From: Flagellimonas sp. HMM57
GTDB lineage: Bacteria; Bacteroidota; Bacteroidia; Flavobacteriales; Flavobacteriaceae
Direction: 5' to 3'
Assembly (NCBI RefSeq): GCF_021390175.1
Contig: NZ_CP090004.1
Location: 2,595,001-2,659,000, forward strand
DNA length: 64,000 bases
In this document: one piece after another, positions 18,011 through 27,303 of the stretch
Layout: each line of letters begins with the position of its first letter
How positions within the stretch are numbered: the first letter of the stretch is position 1
The notes under the pieces: model-generated
Told to the model about the DNA's origin: nothing
What the model saw: the letters and a program-made list of their open reading frames with translations, nothing else
Database searches by the model: none
Position numbers and translations under genes: made by a program

Positions 18011-21000
18011 ATGAAAGTAAAAAAGCTATTGGGGATGCTCGTGGTCATGTTGTTTTTTATGACATCCGCACAATCTCAAGAAAAAACAATTACAGGTACG
18101 ATAACCGATCAGACGGGAGTACCACTGCCTGGTGTCAATATTGTTGTTCAGGGAACGTCCAACGGCACGCAGTCAGATTTTGATGGTTTTTACACCATTA
18201 ATGCCGATGTAGGACAAATTTTGGTCTATACCTACTTGGGACAAAGAACAATTCAACGCACCATAGGCAGTCAAAATACGATTGATATCCAAATGGAAGA
18301 AGATGCCTCCCAGTTGGAAGAAGTCGTGGTAATCGGTTATGGTAATCAAGAAGAAAGAAAAATAATCCAGAATCTTGGTATTGTAAAAGAAGAGGCCATT
18401 GAAAATCTTCAAGTGGTTTCTGCCGATCAATTATTACAAGGGCAAAGCGCAGGTACACAAATTGTAAATGCTTCCGGGGTTTTGGGGTCTGCTGCTGTTA
18501 TTCGGGTGCGAGGTGTCAACTCTATAAACTCAGGGAGTCAGCCTTTGATCGTTATTGATGGGGTTCCGGTTACAGATACCGAAGGCAATACCTTGAATAG
18601 GGGTGGTAATACGGATATCAATCCACTTTCCTATGTGAATCCAAATGATATAGAATCGTTAACGGTATTAAAAGATGCTGGAGCGACTTCAATTTATGGG
18701 TCTAGGGGTGCTAATGGGGTTATCTTGATCACAACAAAAAAAGGTAGACGTAATTCCAAGGCACAATTAACATTGGATGTGAGTACACAATTCACAGAAT
18801 CAACCGATGTGCCAGATATTCTGAGTGCGGATGAGTTCAGACAATGGAAATCCGAAATTGCTACTATCCAAAATGGCACTCCAACTTCCCCAGAAGATTT
18901 AGGACTAGGCGCTATTGGGTCTGGTGGAACGGATTGGTTGGCAGGTGTGCAACGTACAGGAGTATCACAAAATTATAATCTAGGTGTACGTGGCGGCGGA
19001 GAAAAGACATCCTATTTCTTTGGATTGGATTTTCAAGATGCACAAGGTTTTGTCATAGGAAACGATCAACAACGTACAGGGGCCAGAATAAATATAGATT
19101 CTGATGTTACCAACTGGCTAAAGGCTGGAATGAACTTGGGAATTACGAATAACCGCCTTGCCCGGGTTTTTGTGGAAAATGAAATTGATGCTCCTTTTAC
19201 AACTGCCTTTTTACAAAGTCCGGTGGTACGTGCATTTGATGATGAAGGTAACTTTTTACAATCTGGATCTTTTATCCCTAACATATTTGCTAGGGTTGCT
19301 TTGGATGATAGGGAACTTAAGACCTTTAGGGTCATTGGTAATGCATTTACCGAAATCACTCCTTTTGAAGGACTTACTTGGCGTTCAGAATTTGGTATGG
19401 ATTGGCTAAGTGTTGAAGAAACTACAAGGGAAGCCGAATTTAATACCCCTGGTGGCCTGGGACAAGTAGTGAGTGTTAGGGAAGAAAGATGGTTGACCAA
19501 CCAAACCCTTAACTATACGCCAAATCTAGATGAAGACCACAGCTTGAACATCTTATTGGGATTGAACTATGAAGAAACCTTAAGAACAAGGTTAAATGTA
19601 ACATCCACAGGATTTCTAACGGATGGACTTAGAAATTTAGGTTCGGGTTCAACACCTGCTGTGCTAAATGGAGACCGTTTCCCATCGCGATTGTTCGGGC
19701 TTTTCTCAAGAGCTTCCTATGACTACAAAGGAAGGTACTTGGTAGAAGGTTCCCTTAGACGAGATGGTTCATCTAGATTCGGTGTCAATAACCGTTTTGG
19801 ATACTTCTGGTCGGTTGCTGCAGGGTGGATTGTTTCTGATGAGGCTTTTATGGATTCCGTGTCTTTTATAGATTATCTGTCCCTACGCGCTAGTATTGGA
19901 ACAGTTGGAAATGACAGATTGGGTACTTTTCCTTCGTTGGGCTTGTTTAATGCTGGAGGATTTGGCGATTACAATGGTGAATCTGGTGTAGTTCCAAATC
20001 AACCACCAAATCCAGATTTAAAATGGGAAGAAAGTGAAACCTTGGACATCGGTTTAAAATCTACGTTTTTAGCTGGGCGGTTAAACTTCAATGTGTCTTA
20101 CTTTAAAAAGACCACTAGCGACTTGCTGTTGAACCAAGTGCTTCCTCCGCAAACCGGACTTCGATTCATCAGTAGGAATATTGGAGAATTGGAAAATAAG
20201 GGTTGGGAGTTTGATGTAAGCAGCATCAATGTGTTGACCGAAAACTTTGAGTGGAGAACTAGTTTCAATATCACAACAATAGAGAATACAATAACTCAGC
20301 TGAATGAGGATGCCGCTACCGATGCACAAGGAAGAAGAATTATAGATGGTCCTATACAACGGGCAATTGAAGGGGAGTCCTTGAATAATTTCTTCTTGAT
20401 CAGGTATGTTGGGGTCAATTCACAAACCGGTGATGCCGAATGGTTGGATGCCGATGGAAATATTACAACAACACCCAATTCCGGAGATCGTGTTGTAACG
20501 GGAAGTCCCTTGCCAGACTTTTCCGGAGGTATGACGAACACGTTCCGCTACAAGGATTTTGATTTATCAGTGTTGATGAACTATTCCTATGGAAACGATG
20601 TTGTCATTGATGGATTGCGATTTGCCGATGGTGCAGACGCTATTGGAGGAATTGTAAATGTGAGGAAAAGAAACCTGAATATTTGGAGACAACCCGGGGA
20701 CAATGCATTCTTGCCAAGTCCAAATAGCTCAACCTTTAATCCTTTTAACCAGCGTTCTACACAACAGCAATTGGACGCATCTTATCTGCGTATCAAAAAC
20801 GTGACATTGGGTTACAACATGCCCAGTGAAACTTTGGAGAAATTAGGTGGATTGTTTTCTGGTGTACGGTTCTACGCCACAGCCACGAACCTGTTTACGC
20901 TCAAAAAAGACGAAATGGATGGGATAGACCCAGAAGTTACGGATGATATCGACCCAAGGTTTCAGGGAGAATCTTTCTTTACCGCACCGCAGGCAAAATC

Positions 21001-21031
21001 ATACTTAATAGGAGCAAGACTAACCTTTTAA
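18011..21031 (+). CDS. SusC/RagA-family TonB-dependent outer-membrane receptor
   Basis: The 1006-residue protein has a signal peptide (about 1-22), a carboxypeptidase-D-like regulatory domain (about 25-100, TGTITDQTGVPLPGVNI), a TonB-box-like stretch (EEVVVIGYG, about 103-111), a plug domain (about 115-240, with GATSIYGSRGANGVI) and a long beta-barrel ending in IGARLTF. It imports a ligand captured by the SusD partner encoded 11 bp downstream, powered by ExbB/ExbD/TonB. There is no glycosidase, sigma/anti-sigma or hybrid sensor next to it, so the substrate is unknown. The divergent mod operon is the only neighbour hint. Confidence 0.95.
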   Translation: MKVKKLLGMLVVMLFFMTSAQSQEKTITGTITDQTGVPLPGVNIVVQGTSNGTQSDFDGFYTINADVGQILVYTYLGQRTIQRTIGSQNTIDIQMEEDASQLEEVVVIGYGNQEERKIIQNLGIVKEEAIENLQVVSADQLLQGQSAGTQIVNASGVLGSAAVIRVRGVNSINSGSQPLIVIDGVPVTDTEGNTLNRGGNTDINPLSYVNPNDIESLTVLKDAGATSIYGSRGANGVILITTKKGRRNSKAQLTLDVSTQFTESTDVPDILSADEFRQWKSEIATIQNGTPTSPEDLGLGAIGSGGTDWLAGVQRTGVSQNYNLGVRGGGEKTSYFFGLDFQDAQGFVIGNDQQRTGARINIDSDVTNWLKAGMNLGITNNRLARVFVENEIDAPFTTAFLQSPVVRAFDDEGNFLQSGSFIPNIFARVALDDRELKTFRVIGNAFTEITPFEGLTWRSEFGMDWLSVEETTREAEFNTPGGLGQVVSVREERWLTNQTLNYTPNLDEDHSLNILLGLNYEETLRTRLNVTSTGFLTDGLRNLGSGSTPAVLNGDRFPSRLFGLFSRASYDYKGRYLVEGSLRRDGSSRFGVNNRFGYFWSVAAGWIVSDEAFMDSVSFIDYLSLRASIGTVGNDRLGTFPSLGLFNAGGFGDYNGESGVVPNQPPNPDLKWEESETLDIGLKSTFLAGRLNFNVSYFKKTTSDLLLNQVLPPQTGLRFISRNIGELENKGWEFDVSSINVLTENFEWRTSFNITTIENTITQLNEDAATDAQGRRIIDGPIQRAIEGESLNNFFLIRYVGVNSQTGDAEWLDADGNITTTPNSGDRVVTGSPLPDFSGGMTNTFRYKDFDLSVLMNYSYGNDVVIDGLRFADGADAIGGIVNVRKRNLNIWRQPGDNAFLPSPNSSTFNPFNQRSTQQQLDASYLRIKNVTLGYNMPSETLEKLGGLFSGVRFYATATNLFTLKKDEMDGIDPEVTDDIDPRFQGESFFTAPQAKSYLIGARLTF

Positions 21032-21042
21032 TTATAATAGAA

Positions 21043-22458
21043 ATGAATATATATAAAATAATCATATTTTTCTTGGGCATGGGTATTTTCCTTTCATGCG
21101 AAGACCGTTTGGATGTATCACCCGAGGATAGTGTAGAAATAGCAACTGTTTTTGATACCCGTGGATCTATAAATGGAGCCGTTGTTGGTATTTACAGTAA
21201 AAATCAAAGTGGTGACCTAAATGGTAACCCCCAATTGATTTCAGATTTTATGGCCGATGATGTAAATTTTGTAGGTAGTTTTACAAGTTTACAAGAAATT
21301 GACCAATATGAAACATTGGCTACCAATACGACTATAGATAATATTTGGCTGGATGGATATGAACTTATTGGAGCAGCCAATAATATCATTGTAAATCTTC
21401 CAGATATCGACTTATTGGATCTATCCGAAGAAGAAAAAGCACAGTTTATTGGCGAGGCCAAGTTTTTAAGAGCGTTGACTTATTTTCAATTAGTAAACCT
21501 TTTTGCACAACCGTTTCAAGTTAATGGAGGTAGTAATCTAGGTGTTCCATTGGTGCTTACGCCTTATGCTCCAGAAGTGGATATTTCAGAATTTCAGCTG
21601 GAACGCTCTACGGTCAGTGAAGTACATGCTTTAATAGAACAGGATCTTTTGGATGCCGTAGCAAGTTTGCCAGAAGATAATGGAGAGCGTGCTGAAGCAG
21701 GTGCTGCTAGGGGGCTTCTCGCAAGATTTTATCTGTATCGTGAAGATTGGGCAAATGCTGCCACTTTTGCCGATCAGGTAATCAGTTCTGGAGAATATGC
21801 TTTGGTGCCCGACTTTGATTTTTATGACGATAACCCAACATCTCCCGAAAACATTTTCTCGGTAATCAATACCCCTACAGATGGTCCGCAGGATGAATCC
21901 GTGCCAGGATCCGATGAGGTATATGTAAACTTTTATAATGCTGCTCCAGGCGGAAGGGGAGATGCACCATTTAGTCAAGATTTATTGGATGCGTTCGCTG
22001 CAGAACCTGGAGATCGTAGATTTGATGAATTGTCAGTAGCGGCAACTGATGCAGGGGGAAACGATACTTTTTTTACATCAAAATACCCAGACATTGTTAA
22101 CAACGCATCTGATGGTATGGTTTTGCGCATGGCCGATATGTACCTGATGCGCGCAGAGGCTAATTTAAGAGGAGGTACCACGATAGGGGATATTCCTTTA
22201 AATGATGTGAATGCAGTGAGAACTAGAGCCGGCTTGGCTGACTTGGCAACTGTGGATTTGGATGCTATTCTTTTAGAAAGAAGGAAAGAGTTTTGTTTTG
22301 AAGGGTTGCGAAGAATGGATCTTCTAAGAAACGATAGGAACTTACGCCCAGATGGTGGAGCGGCGTCCGCTCCTGGAGCAGACAAGGTTATTTTTCCTAT
22401 TGTGGATGATGAGCTCACCAATAATCCCAACATCACGCAAAATCCAGGAAATTTTTAA
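21043..22458 (+). CDS. SusD/RagB-family nutrient-binding lipoprotein
   Basis: The 471-residue protein starts with a lipoprotein signal ending in FLSC (C19 lipidated) and is anchored on the cell surface over the SusC barrel. The N-terminal part (about 20-200) has tetratricopeptide-like helices (EEEKAQFIGEAKFLRALTYF). The C-terminal part contains the family's MADMYLMRAEANLRGG and ERRKEFCFEGLRRMDLLR. A terminator hairpin follows, closing the susC-susD unit. Confidence 0.95.
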   Translation: MNIYKIIIFFLGMGIFLSCEDRLDVSPEDSVEIATVFDTRGSINGAVVGIYSKNQSGDLNGNPQLISDFMADDVNFVGSFTSLQEIDQYETLATNTTIDNIWLDGYELIGAANNIIVNLPDIDLLDLSEEEKAQFIGEAKFLRALTYFQLVNLFAQPFQVNGGSNLGVPLVLTPYAPEVDISEFQLERSTVSEVHALIEQDLLDAVASLPEDNGERAEAGAARGLLARFYLYREDWANAATFADQVISSGEYALVPDFDFYDDNPTSPENIFSVINTPTDGPQDESVPGSDEVYVNFYNAAPGGRGDAPFSQDLLDAFAAEPGDRRFDELSVAATDAGGNDTFFTSKYPDIVNNASDGMVLRMADMYLMRAEANLRGGTTIGDIPLNDVNAVRTRAGLADLATVDLDAILLERRKEFCFEGLRRMDLLRNDRNLRPDGGAASAPGADKVIFPIVDDELTNNPNITQNPGNF

Positions 22459-22481
22459 GATAAATAACTGACCGTGAAGAT

Positions 22482-22516
22482 GAAACCATCATTTGTAAAA
22501 TGCTTATGATGGTTTC
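22482..22516 (+). terminator. Terminator of the susC-susD unit
   Basis: GAAACCATCAT (22482-22492) pairs with ATGATGGTTTC (22506-22516), an 11-bp perfect stem followed by TCTTGTTT. It begins 23 bp beyond the susD stop. Confidence 0.75.
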
Positions 22517-22536
22517 TCTTGTTTAATTTACATAAC

Positions 22537-23247
22537 ATGATAAGAAAAACAGTTTTCTCAGCTTTGGCCATACTTTTTTTAATGGGGATGGTGAATGGTC
22601 AAGTAACCCAACCGGGAACTGCACAGTTGAACGAGCTCGAATTTTTTATACAGTTGAATAATCCAAAATATGATGGAGTAGAAGGGTCAAAATATCTTTT
22701 TGAAGAATTTGTGCCCGCTAAGATCAATACTATCCAGAAATCTTATTTGGTCCGTTTTGACATCTTGGAGAATACAATAGAAGTCAAAAAAGACAAGGAC
22801 GAAATCATTGGGTTGTCTAAAAAAACAGACTATACCATCAAACTTCTAGATGGCTCAGAACGAATATTTGAAACAAAAAAAATTTCAAATAAAAACGGAG
22901 ATTCTGTAAAAGGGATTCTTGAGCAACTGTACATTGGTCAATTTTTTATACTGTTCAGCAGATCGAGAATAAAGTATCAAAAAACAAAACCGATGAAAAG
23001 TAGTTATGAGCAAGCAGTCCCCGCAAAATTTATTCCTTTGGCAGATGCTTTTTACGTACTTTTCTTAAAAGGTGAAAAATCAGGTAAGATGGTTAAGGTT
23101 CCTCAAAAGAAGAAGGAACTTAAATCTTTTTTTGGAACTGAGGCATCAAAAATTGATAAGTTCATGAAGCAAGAAAAACTTACATTCGATTCAAGGGAAG
23201 ATTTGATTCAAACACTTAAGTTTTATTCTAACTTAATAAAGCTTTAA
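22537..23247 (+). CDS. Secreted protein of unknown function
   Basis: From ATG 22537 the protein has 236 residues with a clear signal peptide (MIRKTVFSALAILFLMGMVNGQ). An in-frame TTG at 22519 lies just behind the preceding terminator and is not used here. The mature part is rich in Lys, Phe and Ile, with a beta-rich first half (SYLVRFDILENTIEV, TDYTIKLLDGSERIF) and a helical end. I recognise no family. It probably acts in the periplasm or on the surface. It is separated from susD by the terminator and may be transcribed alone. Confidence 0.7.
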   Translation: MIRKTVFSALAILFLMGMVNGQVTQPGTAQLNELEFFIQLNNPKYDGVEGSKYLFEEFVPAKINTIQKSYLVRFDILENTIEVKKDKDEIIGLSKKTDYTIKLLDGSERIFETKKISNKNGDSVKGILEQLYIGQFFILFSRSRIKYQKTKPMKSSYEQAVPAKFIPLADAFYVLFLKGEKSGKMVKVPQKKKELKSFFGTEASKIDKFMKQEKLTFDSREDLIQTLKFYSNLIKL

Positions 23248-23293
23248 ATTTCTCGCGTGTTGAATAAGCCTTAGATTTTATGCAATCCCTTTT

Positions 23294-23320
23294 TTGAAGA
23301 ATAGGCTTTTCCTATTTTTG
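23294..23320 (+). promoter_or_regulatory. queD promoter, implying a nearly leaderless mRNA
   Basis: TATTTTTG at 23313-23320 is a perfect -7 element, with a TTG at 23294-23296 sixteen bases upstream. The queD ATG begins only 4 bp after the element, so transcription would start at or next to the start codon. Confidence 0.5.
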
Positions 23321-23324
23321 TAGA

Positions 23325-23735
23325 ATGATTGCTACCATTTGCAGAAAAGCCCATTTCAATGCAGCGCACAGGTTGCACAACCCTAACTGGAGCGATGCAA
23401 AAAATGTTGAGGTTTTTGGCAAATGCAATAGTCCCAATTATCACGGTCATAATTTTGGATTAGAGGTTAGAATCAGGGGAGAAGTGGACCCAGATACGGG
23501 TTTTGTGATGGATTTGGCTGTTTTGGGAACACTTATTAAAGAAGAAGTGGAAAATAGATTCGATCATAAGAATCTGAATATTGATTGTCCAGAATTTAAA
23601 GGGGTTTTACCGACTACAGAATATTTTGTCAAAGTTATCTATGATATTTTGAAGCCAAAACTTCAAAAAGGACAATTATTGCACATAACGTTGCATGAAA
23701 CACAAAAGAATTCTGCAGAATATGGAGATTGGTAA
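23325..23735 (+). CDS. queD: 6-carboxytetrahydropterin synthase / 6-pyruvoyltetrahydropterin synthase family
   Basis: The 136-residue enzyme converts dihydroneopterin triphosphate to 6-carboxytetrahydropterin in queuosine (7-deazaguanine) biosynthesis. The expected zinc ligands are H15, H40 and H42 (FNAAHRLH and NYHGHNF), and C34 in FGKCNSPN is the catalytic cysteine. PTTEYF and HETQKNSAEY complete the family pattern. Bacterial members usually serve queuosine; a tetrahydropterin role cannot be excluded by sequence alone. No other queuosine gene is nearby. Confidence 0.9.
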   Translation: MIATICRKAHFNAAHRLHNPNWSDAKNVEVFGKCNSPNYHGHNFGLEVRIRGEVDPDTGFVMDLAVLGTLIKEEVENRFDHKNLNIDCPEFKGVLPTTEYFVKVIYDILKPKLQKGQLLHITLHETQKNSAEYGDW

Positions 23736-23768
23736 CTTTTTTCCGATATTGCGGCACTTTTGATATTG

Positions 23769-23843
23769 GGGTCATTAGCTCAGTTGGTTTAGAGCGCTGC
23801 CTTGACAGGGCAGAGGTCACTGGTTCGAATCCAGTATGACCCA
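23769..23843 (+). tRNA. tRNA-Val (anticodon GAC)
   Basis: Acceptor GGGTCAT pairs with ATGACCC. The D arm is GCTC/GAGC, the anticodon arm CTGCC-TTGACAG-GGCAG gives anticodon GAC, and the T arm contains GGTTCGAATCC. Unlike the tRNA-Val at 13213, no CCA is encoded. It lies 33 bp after queD and may be read from the queD promoter. Confidence 0.96.
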
Positions 23844-23854
23844 CTTATTTCCCC

Positions 23855-24226
23855 CTAAAAACTTACAGTACAGGTTCTTGATTTTCCAAACCATTTAACT
23901 CGGTTTTTGGAGGCAAGGTTATAGATGGTATCCCTGATTATTCTGGGAACAAACGCTAGTAAAGCGGCCACCAATTTCCACTTGGGTATTTTTGCGATAA
24001 TCTTCAGAAAACCATCGGAATGGGTGTGTTTCCCGTTTTCATCAAAAAGGATTACAGTTTCCAGTTGGTCCATTGAAAAGCCATGTTGTTGTAATAATTC
24101 CTGACCTGTGGGAGATTGAAAAGGAACAAAATGGAAGATGTCTTCAGGAGCAAACTTGAGTAACCAACCTACTACTCCATTGCAAAGGTTACACTCCCCA
24201 TCAAAAACGATAATACTTTTTTCCAT
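23855..24226 (-). CDS. DCC-family thiol-disulfide oxidoreductase-like protein (DUF393)
   Basis: The 123-residue protein opens with VFDGECNLCNGVVGWLL, the defining motif of the DCC family, whose C12 and C15 form a CxxC pair like that of thioredoxins. A hydrophobic stretch near 80-95 suggests loose membrane association. The substrate is unknown. It ends 12 bp from the convergent tRNA-Val(GAC) and stands 81 bp from murF, possibly on the same transcript. Confidence 0.88.
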   Translation of the reverse strand: MEKSIIVFDGECNLCNGVVGWLLKFAPEDIFHFVPFQSPTGQELLQQHGFSMDQLETVILFDENGKHTHSDGFLKIIAKIPKWKLVAALLAFVPRIIRDTIYNLASKNRVKWFGKSRTCTVSF

Positions 24227-24307
24227 GACCTAAATGTATTGTTCAGGGGTTTGGTCGAGAAAAAATCGTAGTCATTTCAATAATGGACAAATAATCTAAG
24301 AAGAATG

Positions 24308-25582
24308 CTACAAGAAGTCCAAGGTGCGTTCTAGTGCCATTCCTCGCGAGCCCTTAATTAACAGGGCTCCTTTGGCCAATGATTTTTCTTTTAAGTACGC
24401 TTTAAAATCACCAAAGGATTTATACTTTTTGTATGTGGTCGTTGTTTTAAAGAAATTTTCACCTACCAATAGTACATTATTGAATCCGATACTTTCTGCT
24501 AAGTCAACTATTGCTTGATGTTCCTCTTCAGCTACCTCCCCAAGTTCGAACATGTCACCAAGAACCAAAGTTTTCTGTTCAGCTTTTATGATTTCGAAGT
24601 TTTCCAATGCCACTTTCATACTGGACGGATTTGCATTGTAAGCGTCCAAGATAATCTGATATCCTTTTTTATCAATAATCTGAGAGCGGTTATTTTGAGG
24701 TTGATACGATTCAATGGCTATTTTAATGTCATCTAAGGGAACGTTGAAATATTTCCCCATGAGAATGGCAACACCGCAATTAGAGAAATTGTATTTGCCT
24801 ATAAGTTGTGTTTCTATCCTTTTATTTTCTACTTCGATAATCACAAAAGGATTGGAATCGATAAACTTTATGTTATAGTATTGGTGGTTCTCCTTACTAA
24901 AACCTATTTTTTTGGTGTATGTCTTAAGCTTTTCCTGTTGGATGGGGTCATCGGCATTTAAAAAGACATGCTTAACATTGGATGTTAGATAATCAAATAG
25001 TTCGCTTTTTCCTTTTATAACGCCTTCTACACCTCCAAAACCTTCTAGATGTGCTTTGCCAAAGTTGGTGATGTATCCAAAATCCGGTTGCGCTATACCG
25101 CTCAAAAAGGCAATTTCTTTTTGGTGGTTTGCCCCCATTTCAATTATTGCTATTTCGGTATCTGGCTTAATGGATAGCAAAGTCAAGGGTACACCTATAT
25201 GATTGTTTAGATTTCCTTGGGTGGCAATGGTCCTGTATTTTTTTGAAAGGACTACATTGATCAATTCCTTCGTTGTTGTTTTTCCATTGCTTCCGGTTAG
25301 GGAAATCACTTTTGCAGTGCTAAAATTTCTATGGAAGGTAGCAAGCTTTTGCAACGTTTCCAATGCATCATCGAACAGTAAACATCTTTCTGATGCTTTA
25401 TGGTCAACCTCATCTATTATGGCGTATGCAGCTCCATTTTTAATGGCTTCCGTAGCAAATGTGTTTCCATTGAAGTTTGGACCTTTTAAAGCAAAGAACA
25501 GACAGTTTTTGGTAATTTTTCTTGTATCGGTACAAACGTTTGGATGGTCTAAAAAAAGGGAGTGGAGTTGTTCTAAGGTCAT
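24308..25582 (-). CDS. murF: UDP-N-acetylmuramoyl-tripeptide--D-alanyl-D-alanine ligase
   Basis: The 424-residue cytoplasmic ligase adds D-Ala-D-Ala to the peptidoglycan precursor. It has the N-terminal UDP-binding domain (DTRKITKNCLFFALKG, about 19-34), the ATP-binding loop SLTGSNGKTTTKE near 95, NLNNHIGVPLTLL near 123, and the C-terminal domain from ILDAYNANPSSM near 308. The gene lies directly downstream of gldJ but is separated from it by a strong terminator. Confidence 0.95.
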   Translation of the reverse strand: MTLEQLHSLFLDHPNVCTDTRKITKNCLFFALKGPNFNGNTFATEAIKNGAAYAIIDEVDHKASERCLLFDDALETLQKLATFHRNFSTAKVISLTGSNGKTTTKELINVVLSKKYRTIATQGNLNNHIGVPLTLLSIKPDTEIAIIEMGANHQKEIAFLSGIAQPDFGYITNFGKAHLEGFGGVEGVIKGKSELFDYLTSNVKHVFLNADDPIQQEKLKTYTKKIGFSKENHQYYNIKFIDSNPFVIIEVENKRIETQLIGKYNFSNCGVAILMGKYFNVPLDDIKIAIESYQPQNNRSQIIDKKGYQIILDAYNANPSSMKVALENFEIIKAEQKTLVLGDMFELGEVAEEEHQAIVDLAESIGFNNVLLVGENFFKTTTTYKKYKSFGDFKAYLKEKSLAKGALLIKGSRGMALERTLDFL

Positions 25583-25596
25583 AAATCGAAGATAAA

Positions 25597-25627
25597 AAAA
25601 AGCCCTGATTTTTGGTCAGGGCTTTTT
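25597..25627 (-). terminator. gldJ terminator
   Basis: AAAAAGCCCTGA (25597-25608) pairs with TCAGGGCTTTTT (25616-25627), a 12-bp stem. Read on the minus strand it is followed by a run of eight T residues. It sits between gldJ and murF. Confidence 0.88.
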
Positions 25628-25647
25628 AATAAATTATTAGGTAATTA

Positions 25648-27303
25648 TTATCTTGCTTTCTTATGTCTAACCGTTTTGTTCTTGGTTTTAGACTTAGAAC
25701 CAACTCTGGACATTGCACATCTGAATCCAATATCGTCCGTTGCCATATATTGTGGTAAGTACCTACGTTGGGCAGGATCTAACCAAAACGCTCTATCTCT
25801 CCAAGAACCGCCTTTATAAACTCTTACTTCGTCATTGATAAGAGAAGTTCTATAATTAGATGTATCATACTGACGAAGGATTTTGCCAGTGGAATCACGC
25901 TCAACTTTATGTTTGGGCGAATCGTACATTTTTCTACCTTCAGACTCATCACTGAATCTTTCGAAGAATCTAGACGAACCTGGGTCACCATCTCTATAAC
26001 CTCTATTATCGCTAGTAGAGAAATTTGTACGCAAATATGTTTCTTCTTCTGTAACAGGAACCATTTCGATTTCGCCTGGTAGATTCATGGCCACTATTTT
26101 TCCATTGGGCAGAGTGTCATAAACAATGTCGTCTCGCAAAACCTTTACCTTACCATCTTCTCCAATGGCTTTTTTCAAGAACACATTTCCTCTGTAGTAA
26201 TTGAAATCACTTATTTCGTCATCGACTATGGGGCGATAGACATCAGCTACCCACTCAGATACGTTCCCAGCCATTTCATAAAGACCAAAATCATTGGGCT
26301 TGTACGATTTTACCTGTGCGGTAATGTCCGCGCCGTCATCTGACCATCCTGCAATTCCGCCGTAATCACCTTTGGCTTGTTTAAAGTTTGCCAGTTGGTC
26401 TCCTCGACCTACACGCTGTCCATTTCTGGTGTAATCACCTTCCCATGGATATTTTTTTCTACCTCTGTAGTTGTTGTATTCTCTTGATCCAATCAAAGCC
26501 TGTGCTGCGTATTCCCACTCAGTTTCTGTTGGTAGTCTATACTCTGGCATAATAACACCGCTACTTCTTTTAGCAAACGTGCTGATAGAATCTTTCTTTT
26601 GCTTTCCTTGTAACGAGTCTATTTGACCTGCATAAACAGATTCAGGGTTGTTTAGATAAGCTTCGGTGCTGAATGTACCTTCAATTTCACCGTTAAGAGC
26701 TTTATATTTTGCATCTTCGGCTAAATATCCTTCCCTTTCCAGCATAGCCTCATTCACTCTATCGGTTCTCCACTCAGCGTACTGGGAAGCTTGTACCCAA
26801 TTAACACCAACGACTGGATATTCAGCGTATGCTGGATGTCTTAAATAGTTGTTGGTCATGGTTTCATTAAAACCTAACCTATTTCTCCAAACAAGAGTGT
26901 CTGGCAATGCGCCATGGTATATATTCTTGTAATTTGGATTTTCTGGTGGATAAACCGCCTTTAGATAATCCAAGTATTCCAAATACATTACATTGGTAAC
27001 TTCGGTTTCATCCATGTAGAACGACTGTACATGCTGCTGGGTAGGCGTGTTGTTCCAGTCATGCATGATATCATCTTGAACCTTACCTTTCGTAAACGTT
27101 CCACCTTCAATAAATACAGTTCCAGGAGGAGTTTCTTGCTCTTTAAAGTCAGAGTTATATTGAAACCCACCTTCTTTGGCGTTTATTTTCCATCCCGTGG
27201 CTCTCGAAACATTTTTCGAAGAAGAAGAGGAATTTTTACAGCTAGAAAAACTTCCTACAATAATAGCGCAAGAAAGTACGACTTTAACAAAGTGTTTTTT
27301 CAT
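25648..27303 (-). CDS. gldJ: Gliding motility / T9SS lipoprotein GldJ
   Basis: The 551-residue lipoprotein has a signal ending in SFSSC (about C22). The body belongs to the formylglycine-generating-enzyme-like (sulfatase-modifying factor) fold: PPGTVFIEGGTFTKG near 58, MDETEVTNVMYLEYL near 97, YRLPTETEWEYAAQ near 255, GLYEMAGNVSEWVADV near 341, and KGGSWRDRAF near 500. In Flavobacterium, GldJ is needed for gliding and for T9SS stability. Here it diverges from porV, another T9SS gene. Confidence 0.94.
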   Translation of the reverse strand: MKKHFVKVVLSCAIIVGSFSSCKNSSSSSKNVSRATGWKINAKEGGFQYNSDFKEQETPPGTVFIEGGTFTKGKVQDDIMHDWNNTPTQQHVQSFYMDETEVTNVMYLEYLDYLKAVYPPENPNYKNIYHGALPDTLVWRNRLGFNETMTNNYLRHPAYAEYPVVGVNWVQASQYAEWRTDRVNEAMLEREGYLAEDAKYKALNGEIEGTFSTEAYLNNPESVYAGQIDSLQGKQKKDSISTFAKRSSGVIMPEYRLPTETEWEYAAQALIGSREYNNYRGRKKYPWEGDYTRNGQRVGRGDQLANFKQAKGDYGGIAGWSDDGADITAQVKSYKPNDFGLYEMAGNVSEWVADVYRPIVDDEISDFNYYRGNVFLKKAIGEDGKVKVLRDDIVYDTLPNGKIVAMNLPGEIEMVPVTEEETYLRTNFSTSDNRGYRDGDPGSSRFFERFSDESEGRKMYDSPKHKVERDSTGKILRQYDTSNYRTSLINDEVRVYKGGSWRDRAFWLDPAQRRYLPQYMATDDIGFRCAMSRVGSKSKTKNKTVRHKKAR

